Below are positions 1 to 6,689 of a stretch of 7,982 bases of DNA, piece by piece. The DNA lies in assembly GCA_030614505.1 (NCBI GenBank), contig JAUWTX010000075.1:1-7982 (forward strand), in the 5' to 3' direction. The notes under the pieces were generated by a model. The model saw nothing but the letters and a program-made list of their open reading frames with translations, ran no database searches and had not been told where the DNA came from. The stretch's first letter is position 1, and every line of letters begins with the position of its first letter. A program made the position numbers and the translations under genes. This stretch comes from Desulfuromonadales bacterium. Lineage in GTDB: Bacteria > Desulfobacterota > Desulfuromonadia > Desulfuromonadales > BM103.

Positions 1-213
1 GGGATTTATCAACTTAACGGCAGCTTTGAACGTGGCGACGCCGTGCGCCTTTGTAATCTCAATGGTGATGAATTCGCGAAGGGCGTGACCAACTACAATT
101 CGTCAGAGCTAAATCTTATCATCGGTAAAAAGACCAAGGAAATCGAATCAATTCTCGGCTACCAGTATGGTGACGAGGTTGTTCATCGTGACAACATGGT
201 TATCAACACCTGA
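1..213 (+). CDS. proB: Glutamate 5-kinase, C-terminal end (PUA domain), partial
   Basis: Only the last 70 codons are present, and the frame is open from base 1 to a TGA at 211-213. The encoded segment is the C-terminal PUA domain found in long-form bacterial glutamate 5-kinases. It contains the family's GVTNYNSSEL-type strand, the IIGKKTKEIESILGY segment and the closing EVVHRDNMVI motif. The kinase domain that phosphorylates glutamate with ATP, the first committed step of proline synthesis, lies upstream of the window. The next gene is proA, encoding the following enzyme, 58 bases downstream, which supports the call. In the long-form enzyme the PUA domain is thought to modulate activity and proline feedback rather than to carry catalysis. 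The identification is firm even though the fragment is short. Confidence 0.93.
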   Translation, partial: GIYQLNGSFERGDAVRLCNLNGDEFAKGVTNYNSSELNLIIGKKTKEIESILGYQYGDEVVHRDNMVINT

Positions 214-258
214 GGCCTGAATTCGTGGATATTCCAGGGGCCCGTCATTAGCGATGTG

Positions 259-264
259 AAGGAG
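259..264 (+). promoter_or_regulatory. Ribosome binding site of proA
   Basis: AAGGAG lies seven bases before the ATG at 272. It fixes the start of proA and shows that the gene has its own good translation signal despite following proB closely. Confidence 0.8.
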
Positions 265-271
265 CGAAAAG

Positions 272-1528
272 ATGAACCTAGCTGAACAGATGCTGAAAGT
301 CGCACAGGATGCCAAAGCAGCATCGCAGACTCTGGCCAGCCTCTCTTCTGCAGTCAAGAACGAGCTACTGCAACGCATGGCTCAAAGCCTTCTGGATCAT
401 ACAGAAGAGCTGATTGAGGCGAACGAGAATGACCTTGCCGCTGCCCGTGAAAGCGGTCTCGCCCCAGCCATGGTCGATCGCCTGGCACTCGATTCTCAGC
501 GCATCAGGAGTATGGCTGAGGGTTTGCGCGAAGTAGCCGAACTACCGGACCCCGTCGGCGAGATCACCGGCATGTGGCGACGCCCCAACGATCTGCAGAT
601 CGGCCGCATGCGGGTACCGCTAGGCGTTATCGGCATCGTTTATGAATCGCGTCCCAACGTTACCGCTGATGCGGCCGGGCTTTGCTTGAAGAGTGGCAAC
701 GCCGTGATTCTGCGCGGAGGTAGAGAGGCGATTCACTCCAACCTGGCCATAGGTAAAGTTCTGAAAGACATATTGGAACGGATGCAACTCCCTGCTGCTG
801 CCCTGCAGGTCATTGAAACCACTGATCGGGATGCTGTTCTCGAATTACTCAAGCTGGAAGAGGAGATCGACCTGATCATCCCGCGCGGCGGCGAAAGCCT
901 GATCCGTTTTGTGAGCGAACATTCGCGGATTCCAGTCATCAAGCATTACAAGGGCGTTTGCCACACCTTTGTCGATGCCAGTGCCGACTACGAGCAAGCG
1001 GAAAAAATCTGCATCAACGCCAAGGTCCAGCGCCCGGGAGTCTGCAACGCTATGGAGACCCTGCTTATTCATCAGGACATCGCAGAGACCTTTGTCCCGC
1101 GCATTGCCGCGGCGATGCGTGCACAGGGTGTGGAACTACGCGGATGCGAAACCACCCGTGAATTCGCTCCTGCCGTCCTGCCGGCAACGGAAGACGACTG
1201 GCACGCCGAATATCTCGACTTAATCCTTGCTGTACGAGTCGTCGAAAATCTAGATGAGGCTGTAGAGCACATCCGCAAGTACGGATCGCTGCACACTGAA
1301 GTCATCGTCACCCGCGACTTCGAGAACTCACAACGCTTTCTGCGCGAGATCAATTCAAGCGTCGTCATGGTCAATGCCTCGTCACGTTTTTCTGATGGCA
1401 ACCAGTTTGGCCTCGGTGCAGAAATCGGCATTTCCACCACCAAGCTGCACTCGTTCGGGCCCATGGGCCTGGAAGATCTGACCACTCGCAAATTCATCGT
1501 CCTTGGCAACGGCCAGATTCGCACTTAA
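272..1528 (+). CDS. proA: Gamma-glutamyl phosphate reductase (glutamate-5-semialdehyde dehydrogenase)
   Basis: ProA reduces gamma-glutamyl phosphate, made by ProB, to glutamate-5-semialdehyde with NADPH in the cytoplasm; the product cyclises and is reduced to proline. The 418-residue protein has the usual length and belongs to the aldehyde dehydrogenase superfamily. Visible landmarks are VIYESRPN-like sequence at about 122-129 and RGGREAIHSN at 148-157 in the nucleotide-binding half. The catalytic cysteine is Cys258 in QRPGVCNAMETLL, and the conserved C-terminal block runs from VNASSRFSDG (367-376) through FGLGAEIG (379-386) to GPMGLEDLTT (396-405). Many homologues have HARGPMGL where this one has HSFGPMGL; this may be normal for the clade. 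The ATG is supported by AAGGAG. The position between proB and nadD fits a proBA operon extended into NAD and ribosome genes. A 30-base gap separates it from nadD. Confidence 0.97.
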   Translation: MNLAEQMLKVAQDAKAASQTLASLSSAVKNELLQRMAQSLLDHTEELIEANENDLAAARESGLAPAMVDRLALDSQRIRSMAEGLREVAELPDPVGEITGMWRRPNDLQIGRMRVPLGVIGIVYESRPNVTADAAGLCLKSGNAVILRGGREAIHSNLAIGKVLKDILERMQLPAAALQVIETTDRDAVLELLKLEEEIDLIIPRGGESLIRFVSEHSRIPVIKHYKGVCHTFVDASADYEQAEKICINAKVQRPGVCNAMETLLIHQDIAETFVPRIAAAMRAQGVELRGCETTREFAPAVLPATEDDWHAEYLDLILAVRVVENLDEAVEHIRKYGSLHTEVIVTRDFENSQRFLREINSSVVMVNASSRFSDGNQFGLGAEIGISTTKLHSFGPMGLEDLTTRKFIVLGNGQIRT

Positions 1529-1558
1529 ACCTGAATCAGTGGTTAAACTGAGAAAGAC

Positions 1559-2233
1559 ATGAAAACCGGCATCCTGGGTGGCACATTCAATCCGATTCAC
1601 CTTGCTCATCTGCGCATTGCCGAAGAGGTACAACAAGCGTGCGGACTCGACAGACTGCTTTTCATCCCGGCGGCCGAACCGCCACACAAGGATGTTGCAG
1701 GACAGGTTCCCTTCGCGCATCGACTGGCGATGGTCGAAGCAGCGATTCGGGGCTTCTCCGACTTTCAGGTCTCAGATATGGAAATCCGGCGTAGCGGAAA
1801 AAGCTTTTCCGTCGACACTCTCGAGATCCTGCGCCGAGAAGATCCGCAAGGGGAACGCTATTTCATCATCGGCCTTGACTCATATCGTGACATCGCCTCC
1901 TGGAAGGATTTTTCCAAACTCTTCAGCCTTAGCCACCTTGTAGTGATGACCCGACCCGGTGTGGTGACAACTCGACCCGGTGTGCCGATGAGCGACCCGC
2001 TCGCGCCCCTTCCCGTTGCGATCCGTGAGGACTTCTGCTACGATATAGCGACAGGAAAAATCCAGCATAAATCAGGCAACTACTTGATTTTTTTAAAAGA
2101 TACTCACCTGGATATTTCTTCGACACAGATTCGGGATATGCTGGCGGATGAACAATCAGTCCGTCATCTGGTTCCTCCTGTCGTCGCTGATTACATTGAA
2201 GAGCACGGTCTCTATAAAAAACAGCAGTTTTAA
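1559..2233 (+). CDS. nadD: Nicotinate-nucleotide adenylyltransferase
   Basis: NadD transfers AMP from ATP to nicotinate mononucleotide to give deamido-NAD, in the cytoplasmic de novo and salvage routes to NAD. The 224-residue protein has both signatures of the nucleotidyltransferase superfamily. The N-terminal GGTFNPIHLAH (residues 7-17) carries the (H/T)xxH ATP-binding motif, and ISSTQIR (186-192) is the C-terminal phosphate-binding motif. The family segment KSFSVDTLE lies at 81-89. The translation signal is weak: only a GAGAAAG stretch precedes the ATG, so translation may depend partly on the upstream gene. One oddity is a tandem duplication of seven residues, VVMTRPG then VVTTRPG (128-141), where homologues normally have one TRPG. 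It falls after the central strand, in a surface-loop region, and keeps the frame. The downstream rsfS starts 12 bases after the stop, a common pairing. Confidence 0.96.
   Translation: MKTGILGGTFNPIHLAHLRIAEEVQQACGLDRLLFIPAAEPPHKDVAGQVPFAHRLAMVEAAIRGFSDFQVSDMEIRRSGKSFSVDTLEILRREDPQGERYFIIGLDSYRDIASWKDFSKLFSLSHLVVMTRPGVVTTRPGVPMSDPLAPLPVAIREDFCYDIATGKIQHKSGNYLIFLKDTHLDISSTQIRDMLADEQSVRHLVPPVVADYIEEHGLYKKQQF
1940..1981 (+). repeat. 21-bp in-frame tandem duplication inside nadD
   Basis: Two adjacent 21-base units, 1940-1960 and 1961-1981, agree at 17 of 21 positions. They encode VVMTRPG and VVTTRPG. The unit length is a multiple of three, so the reading frame survives. The four differences include two silent-type changes, which suggests the duplication is not brand new. 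Confidence 0.85.
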
Positions 2234-2237
2234 GGAG
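2232..2237 (+). promoter_or_regulatory. Ribosome binding site deciding the TTG start of rsfS
   Basis: AAGGAG overlaps the nadD stop codon and sits eight bases before TTG at 2246. There is no in-frame ATG nearby that would preserve the family's N-terminus, so this site decides the start. Confidence 0.75.
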
Positions 2238-2245
2238 TCAATAAT

Positions 2246-2623
2246 TTGCTTTCAAAAGACCGGGCGCAAAAATGCGCCGCCTTTGTCCTCGACAAAAAAG
2301 CCTTTAACGTCCGCATTCTCGACGTCCGTAAGATTTCATCATTAACCGACTTCCTCGTGCTTGCCTCCGGCAGTTCCGACCGCCAGGTCAAAGCCGCAGC
2401 CGAGTCGGTTCACCTTGGCTTGAAAAAAGAGCACGACACCATGCCGATCGGCATCGAAGGGCTCAACGAAGGCCGCTGGGTATTAATCGACTACGGCGAT
2501 GTCATGGTTCATGTCTTTCACGAACCGGTCCGGCTCTTTTACGATCTGGATGGTCTCTGGTGCGACGCCGAAGAGGTGTCAGTGCAAGAGGACACTCCGG
2601 AAACTGCCCAGACCACCTCATGA
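2246..2623 (+). CDS. rsfS: Ribosomal silencing factor RsfS (Iojap family)
   Basis: RsfS binds ribosomal protein uL14 on the large subunit and blocks joining of the subunits, lowering translation in starvation or stationary phase. The 125-residue protein shows the whole family core. DKKAFNVRILDVRKISSLTDF leads into LVLASGSSDRQVKAAAESV (to residue 55), followed by EGLNEGRWVLIDYGDVMVHVF and EPVRLFYDLDGLW (to residue 105). A short acidic, threonine-rich tail (106-125) follows and is probably disordered. The start is TTG, chosen because AAGGAG lies at the proper distance and the N-terminus then matches the usual family length. It follows nadD by 12 bases and its stop overlaps the rlmH start, placing two ribosome-directed genes in one translational unit. 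Confidence 0.95.
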   Translation: MLSKDRAQKCAAFVLDKKAFNVRILDVRKISSLTDFLVLASGSSDRQVKAAAESVHLGLKKEHDTMPIGIEGLNEGRWVLIDYGDVMVHVFHEPVRLFYDLDGLWCDAEEVSVQEDTPETAQTTS

Positions 2624-3090
2624 GATTGAATCTACTCTGCGTTGGCCGCCTGACCCTGCCTTATCTGAACCAGGGTTGCGCAGAGTTTTCCAAGCGTCTC
2701 AAACGCTACCTGCCCATCTCTGTCACTGAAATCAAGGAGCATAAAACCGGCCGCAAGCAAGACCTGCAACGCATCATAACGACAGAGGGGGAGAACCTTG
2801 AGCAACGCATTCCAGCCGGAACTTTTGTTATCGCCCTGGACCAACGCGGCAAAAGTTTAAGCTCTGAGAAACTGGCCGACCTTATGAACGATCATATGGT
2901 ACGGAGCATACCGGAATGGACCCTGCTGATCGGCGGCCCCTACGGCCTGAGCGAAAGATTGCGGAAACGGGCAGATCTGGTACTATCCATGTCGGACATG
3001 ACTCTGACTCACCAGATGGCAAGACTGCTTCTGCTTGAGCAACTCTACCGATGCTGTACGATCATCCGCAATGAGCCCTATCACCATTGA
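2620..3090 (+). CDS. rlmH: 23S rRNA pseudouridine-1915 N3-methyltransferase
   Basis: RlmH is a SPOUT-class methyltransferase that uses S-adenosylmethionine to methylate pseudouridine 1915 in helix 69 of 23S rRNA on the assembled 70S ribosome. The 156-residue length is standard. Family motifs are the start MRLNLLCVGRLT, the ALDQRGKSLSSEKLA segment (72-86), the SAM-binding knot around LIGGPYGLSE (103-112), LSMSDMTLTHQMAR (122-135), and the C-terminal RNEPYHH (150-156). The ATG at 2620 overlaps the rsfS stop as ATGA and gives exactly the family N-terminus. A longer reading from 2560 would add an arginine-rich stretch with no family match. No strong Shine-Dalgarno sequence is seen, consistent with coupling to rsfS translation. 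The gene appears to be the last of the operon. Confidence 0.96.
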   Translation: MRLNLLCVGRLTLPYLNQGCAEFSKRLKRYLPISVTEIKEHKTGRKQDLQRIITTEGENLEQRIPAGTFVIALDQRGKSLSSEKLADLMNDHMVRSIPEWTLLIGGPYGLSERLRKRADLVLSMSDMTLTHQMARLLLLEQLYRCCTIIRNEPYHH

Positions 3091-3148
3091 CCAGGAGCCT
3101 CCCGAACTCATTTGGCCGAAGCGAAAATCCGGACGTTTGAAATCATAT

Positions 3149-3174
3149 ATCAGTCCTTTCAGGATGATTTTTTT
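3149..3174 (+). terminator. Candidate intrinsic terminator after rlmH
   Basis: ATCA-G-TCCT pairs with AGGA-TGAT across a three-base loop, leaving one bulged G, and runs directly into T residues (3168-3174). The stem is short and only moderately G+C rich, so efficiency is uncertain. Its position 58 bases after the rlmH stop and before an AT-rich leader fits the end of the proB-to-rlmH unit. Confidence 0.55.
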
Positions 3175-3190
3175 CATCGCCTAGAACCCC

Positions 3191-3254
3191 TCTTTTATGG
3201 TTAAATGTTCAGGTATATTTTAGAATAATTTTTAAAGGTACAAAGGAGAGCAGC
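3191..3254 (+). promoter_or_regulatory. AT-rich leader with possible promoter and RBS of the dksA-like gene
   Basis: This stretch is far richer in A+T than its surroundings. It contains TATATT (3214-3219) and TAGAAT (3221-3226) as possible -10 boxes, but no convincing -35 box is placed for either. AAAGGAG at 3242-3248 is a clear ribosome binding site six bases before the ATG at 3255. A promoter here is inferred mainly from the upstream terminator-like hairpin and the base composition. Confidence 0.35.
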
Positions 3255-3605
3255 ATGAGTGAAGGGTTTGACCTGATCAAGGAGCAGTTGCTTAAGGAGC
3301 GCCGGGGGCTGCTGCAGGAAGTTAGCAGTTCTTATGAGACCTGCCGCGAGATAGGACAGGATGGCGTGCCTGACATCGGCGACATGTCCTCTGCGGCCTA
3401 CAGCCGCGACGTGCTGTTTAACGTTAGCGAAACCCAGCGTCAGCGCATACACGACATTGACGTGGCTCTGGATCAGATAGAAAAAGGGGAATACGGCATC
3501 TGCATGGGCTGTGGCGAGGAAATTTCACCACGCCGTATGGAAGTTCGACCTTTTTCGCGTTATTGTATAGAGTGCAAAACCGACATTGAGAAATTTGGGG
3601 AATAG
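3255..3605 (+). CDS. DksA/TraR-family zinc-finger transcription regulator
   Basis: The 116-residue protein has an N-terminal helical part (about 1-78) and a C-terminal four-cysteine zinc finger, Cys83-x2-Cys86-x17-Cys104-x2-Cys107, the same spacing as in DksA. Members of this family enter the RNA polymerase secondary channel and alter initiation, some with ppGpp. RxxSRYCIECK around the second cysteine pair is typical. It is shorter than E. coli DksA (about 151 residues), resembling the short DksA/TraR homologues found in many Deltaproteobacteria. The coiled-coil tip reads D40-I-G-D43-M-S45 where true DksA has DxxDxA, so activity like DksA cannot be assumed and no gene symbol is given. The start has a strong ribosome binding site. 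The next gene begins 28 bases downstream, so the two are probably cotranscribed. Confidence 0.9.
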   Translation: MSEGFDLIKEQLLKERRGLLQEVSSSYETCREIGQDGVPDIGDMSSAAYSRDVLFNVSETQRQRIHDIDVALDQIEKGEYGICMGCGEEISPRRMEVRPFSRYCIECKTDIEKFGE

Positions 3606-3622
3606 CAATCCCCTGTCCTTCC

Positions 3623-3628
3623 GGGAGG
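3623..3628 (+). promoter_or_regulatory. Ribosome binding site deciding the start of the LapA-LapB-like gene
   Basis: GGGAGG lies five bases before ATG at 3634. It favours this start over an in-frame TTG at 3586 that lies inside the preceding gene. Confidence 0.75.
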
Positions 3629-3633
3629 AAATA

Positions 3634-5016
3634 ATGACATTTATGGCCGTGATATTACTGTTTATCTTCTTTGTACTCTTTTTCCTCTATTTCTGGGGGC
3701 TCAACCCCCATATGATCACGGTCTTTTATCTGCCTGAGCAAAGCTTGACTTATCCGGCGGCAATGATTGTGGTCTTCTGTGTTATTGCCGGCCTGACCCT
3801 TGGCTTCGGCGCCCATGTCTACAGCACTGTAAGCCAATGGATGAAACGTTGGGGACGGGATCGTTCCGAGAAAAAACAACGTGAAATCAGCGCCATCTAT
3901 CGCGAGGGTGTCGGCCGACTCCTGTCCGGTGATCTGAAAAAAGCCAGGGTTTTGCTCAACAAGGCACTCGACCGTGACCCCAAGCGGGTTGATACTCTGA
4001 TCGCTCTGGCCAGCCTTGCCAATCAGGAAGGCAATCACACAGAAGGGCTGGAACGGCTGAGCAAGGCCGGCGAGATTGATCCAAAAAGCATGGAAGTTCT
4101 TTTCAAGACCGCTGCTATCCAAGAAGAGACGGGTCAAGATGAGGACGCCATAGCGTCTTATCAGGGACTGCTTGTATTGGAAAAAGACAACCGTAAAGCG
4201 TTGCGCAGTTTGCGGGACCTCTACATCAAACACAACCGTTGGCAGGACGCTCTGGAGAGTCAGCGACAAGTACTCAAAGCCGGGCCTGGTGCCAACCGCG
4301 TTGCCGAAGAGAAGGAAATGCTTCTCTTTCTTTGCTACGAAGTGGCCCGTCAGAAAATCAGCGACGGCTCTGCCAAAGAGGCCAAATCCGAACTGAAAGA
4401 CATTCTGCGCCAGAAGGCTGATTTTACTCCGGCACAAGTCACACTCGGCGACGCCTATGCCGCCATGGGCCAAGGAGATGACGCCGTTAAAACCTGGCAA
4501 GAAGGTTATAAGAAACTCGGTAAAGGCGTTTTCCTTGAACGCCTCGAGGATTATTTCATGGAGCGCGAAGACCCCTCTTCATTGCTCAACTTCTTCCGCG
4601 GCCTGGTCATCGAACAAGGTGACGACCTGGTGTTCCGGCTCTTCTACGGCAAACTCTGCCTGCGTCTGGAAATGGTTGATGAGGCCAAAGAGCAACTACA
4701 GGCAGTGGAAAGCTCAGGCGTTGAGTCCTCCCAGGTCCACCTGCTTCTGGCGGAGACCTACCGCCGCTGCAACGAATCGGAACAGGCGATTAACGAATAC
4801 CAGAAGGCTCTGGGCATCTCCAAGCGTCTGCACCTCAACTTCGTCTGCGAAAAGTGTCAACACATCACTCCCGAGTGGAACAGCCGTTGTCCTGCCTGCG
4901 GTGAGTGGAATACGACCAGCCTGGTCGACCGCAAGGTCATTCAGGAAGCCCGCCCGCTTGCGCTGGACAAAATGGTCATTCACCATGGCGAGCAAGTAGA
5001 GTGGGAAGGTGCATGA
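3634..5016 (+). CDS. LapA-LapB-like fusion: two-helix membrane anchor, TPR array and rubredoxin-like zinc knuckle
   Basis: The 460-residue protein begins with two hydrophobic helices (about 3-22 and 40-63) separated by a short loop, NPHMITVFYLPEQSLTY, and followed by a basic stretch (KRWGRDR) that should lie in the cytoplasm. This resembles LapA (DUF1049): N-terminal helix, N-xxx-VTF-type strand, second helix with glycines. From about residue 89 to 396 there are roughly eight tetratricopeptide repeats, for example AEIDPKS- and ALGISKR-type ends with paired helices. The end carries Cys405-x2-Cys408 and Cys419-x2-Cys422 in a rubredoxin-like knuckle, as in LapB (YciM). In E. coli LapB with LapA regulates FtsH-driven degradation of LpxC and so lipopolysaccharide synthesis; the same role here is inferred. 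The knuckle and TPR part fit LapB length (about 389 residues). The stop overlaps the gpmI start. Alternatively it is a generic TPR scaffold with a membrane anchor. Confidence 0.85.
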   Translation: MTFMAVILLFIFFVLFFLYFWGLNPHMITVFYLPEQSLTYPAAMIVVFCVIAGLTLGFGAHVYSTVSQWMKRWGRDRSEKKQREISAIYREGVGRLLSGDLKKARVLLNKALDRDPKRVDTLIALASLANQEGNHTEGLERLSKAGEIDPKSMEVLFKTAAIQEETGQDEDAIASYQGLLVLEKDNRKALRSLRDLYIKHNRWQDALESQRQVLKAGPGANRVAEEKEMLLFLCYEVARQKISDGSAKEAKSELKDILRQKADFTPAQVTLGDAYAAMGQGDDAVKTWQEGYKKLGKGVFLERLEDYFMEREDPSSLLNFFRGLVIEQGDDLVFRLFYGKLCLRLEMVDEAKEQLQAVESSGVESSQVHLLLAETYRRCNESEQAINEYQKALGISKRLHLNFVCEKCQHITPEWNSRCPACGEWNTTSLVDRKVIQEARPLALDKMVIHHGEQVEWEGA

Positions 5017-6542
5017 AAAAACCGGTTGCGCTGATCATTCTTGATGGCTGGGGAATCAGTAAAAGTTGTGAAAACAACGCCGTATGTCAAGCGCAAACCC
5101 CGTGTCTCGATAAACTAGCCGAAAGTTACCCGACATCCTCGCTGAATGCCTCCGGCCTCAACGTCGGCCTGCCTGACGGCCAGATGGGAAATTCGGAGGT
5201 CGGTCATCTCAATATCGGTGCTGGTCGTATTATCTACCAGGACCTGACCCGGATCAGCAGCAGTATCGAAAAGGGCGTTTTTTTCAGCAACCAGACCCTG
5301 CTCGATGCCCTGACTCATATTCGTAACGCCGGGGGCAAGCTGCACCTGATGGGGCTCGTGTCAGATGGCGGAGTCCATTCTCACAATACCCACCTTTACG
5401 CCCTGATCAAACTCGCAAAACGTGAAAAAGTTGAAGTCTGTATCCATGCCTTTATGGACGGACGCGACACTCCACCGCAAAGCGGTGTCGGCTATCTCGA
5501 ACAACTCGAAGCGGAGATAACGCGCCTGGGGCATGGTCGTCTGGCGACCGTGATCGGCCGCTACTATGCCATGGATCGAGACAATCGCTGGGATCGTGTA
5601 GAGCGAGCCTGGAAGGCGATGACTCTGGGCCAGGGACACCCGGTCGATTCAAGCGTTACAGCAATCCGGGCAGCCTATGCAGACGGCCAAAGCGATGAAT
5701 TTGTTGAGCCGCGAGTTGTCCAGCATAATGGCTTGCCAGTTGGTCGCATCAACGACAATGACGGTATAATCTTTTTTAACTTCCGCGCCGACCGTGCCAG
5801 AGAGATTACCCGCACCTTCACTCAATCCGACTTCACCGAGTTCAACCGTCCCGTGGTCCCGAAGCTCTCAGCTTTTGTCTGTCTGGCAGAATACGATGCA
5901 ACTTTCGAACTGCCGGTTGCTTTTGCTGCTGAGAGCTACCCCAGGATCCTGGGAGAAGTTGTCGCTGACGCAGGCTTGCAACAGTTGCGTATAGCGGAAA
6001 CTGAGAAATATGCCCATGTCACCTTCTTCTTCAATGGTGGCATCGAGGCACCTTTTAGCAACGAAGAACGGGTGATGATCCCTTCCCCCAAGGATGTCGC
6101 CACCTATGACCTGAAGCCGTCCATGAGTGCTCCAGAGGTGACAGATGAAGTGATCCGTCGCATTCAGATGGGGGTCTATGATTTGATCATCTTGAATTTT
6201 GCCAACCCTGACATGGTCGGCCACACCGGTGTACTCTCTGCAGCCATCTCGGCCATGGAAACGGTTGACCGTTGCACAGGGCGTGTCGTTAACGCCCTTC
6301 TTGAGGTTGGCGGCTGCGCCTTGATCACAGCCGATCACGGCAACTGCGAAATGATGGTTGACAAAAACGGTGCGCCACACACCGCACACACAGTCAACCA
6401 GGTGCCACTGATCCTGGTCGATGCCGACAACCGCCAGGCTAATTTACAGTCAGGGATTCTCTCCGACATAGCACCCACCATCCTCGGTTTGATGGGACTC
6501 GCTGTCCCGGCAGAGATGACAGGAAAAAATCTTATTTCGTAA
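5013..6542 (+). CDS. gpmI: 2,3-bisphosphoglycerate-independent phosphoglycerate mutase
   Basis: GpmI interconverts 3- and 2-phosphoglycerate in glycolysis and gluconeogenesis through a phosphoserine intermediate, using two Mn ions. At 509 residues it has the normal length. All expected active-site residues are visible: Asp11 in LDGWG, the catalytic Ser61 in MGNSEVGHLNIGAGR, His122 in SDGGVHSH, Arg151-Asp152 in DGRDTPP, Arg183, Arg258 and Arg261 in NFRADRAR, Lys332, Asp400 and His404 in NPDMVGH, Asp441-His442 in ADHGN, and His459 in HTAHT. It is therefore probably active. The ATG at 5013 overlaps the upstream stop as ATGA, and GGAAGG stands just before it. Reading further upstream would add residues inside the preceding gene with no family match. 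Cotranslation with the LapB-like gene is likely. Confidence 0.97.
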   Translation: MKKPVALIILDGWGISKSCENNAVCQAQTPCLDKLAESYPTSSLNASGLNVGLPDGQMGNSEVGHLNIGAGRIIYQDLTRISSSIEKGVFFSNQTLLDALTHIRNAGGKLHLMGLVSDGGVHSHNTHLYALIKLAKREKVEVCIHAFMDGRDTPPQSGVGYLEQLEAEITRLGHGRLATVIGRYYAMDRDNRWDRVERAWKAMTLGQGHPVDSSVTAIRAAYADGQSDEFVEPRVVQHNGLPVGRINDNDGIIFFNFRADRAREITRTFTQSDFTEFNRPVVPKLSAFVCLAEYDATFELPVAFAAESYPRILGEVVADAGLQQLRIAETEKYAHVTFFFNGGIEAPFSNEERVMIPSPKDVATYDLKPSMSAPEVTDEVIRRIQMGVYDLIILNFANPDMVGHTGVLSAAISAMETVDRCTGRVVNALLEVGGCALITADHGNCEMMVDKNGAPHTAHTVNQVPLILVDADNRQANLQSGILSDIAPTILGLMGLAVPAEMTGKNLIS

Positions 6543-6677
6543 CTATCTCCTGGAAACCGCAGTTGGACGCGAAAAAGATAATGTGCAGACTTTCCGATTC
6601 AGCTGCCGTTTCAAGGTTAAATCTTTCCCGACCTGTTATGTTGAGTCCTTCGACTCTTTGTTATTTTCTGCATCTAT

Positions 6678-6684
6678 GGAGGGG
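6678..6684 (+). promoter_or_regulatory. Ribosome binding site of comF
   Basis: GGAGGGG lies five bases before ATG at 6690 and fixes the comF start. The 147-base gap from gpmI (6543-6689) shows no convincing promoter; it holds one weak five-pair hairpin at 6643-6656. Confidence 0.75.
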
Positions 6685-6689
6685 TTCCC

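Noticed and set aside
2560..2619. Upstream extension of rlmH from 2560
   Set aside because: The added arginine-rich residues match no RlmH N-terminus and lie within rsfS; the ATG at 2620 gives the standard 156 residues.
3137..3165. Possible promoter with TTGAAA and CAGGAT at 17-base spacing
   Set aside because: The -10 box is poor and overlaps the terminator-like hairpin, so a promoter is unlikely there.
3586..3633. Earlier TTG start for the LapA-LapB-like gene
   Set aside because: It lies within the preceding gene with no ribosome binding site, while GGGAGG precedes the ATG at 3634.
3655..4500. A 281-codon open frame on the minus strand
   Set aside because: It is entirely antisense to the well-supported LapA-LapB-like gene, has no recognisable domain, and is a shadow of that gene's codon pattern.
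4905..5012. Upstream extension of gpmI
   Set aside because: The residues belong to another frame of the preceding gene and are absent from the GpmI family; the ATG at 5013 gives the expected MKKPVALIILDGWG start.
6643..6656. Hairpin GAGTC-CTTC-GACTC downstream of gpmI
   Set aside because: It has only five pairs and is followed by an interrupted T run, too weak to call a terminator.
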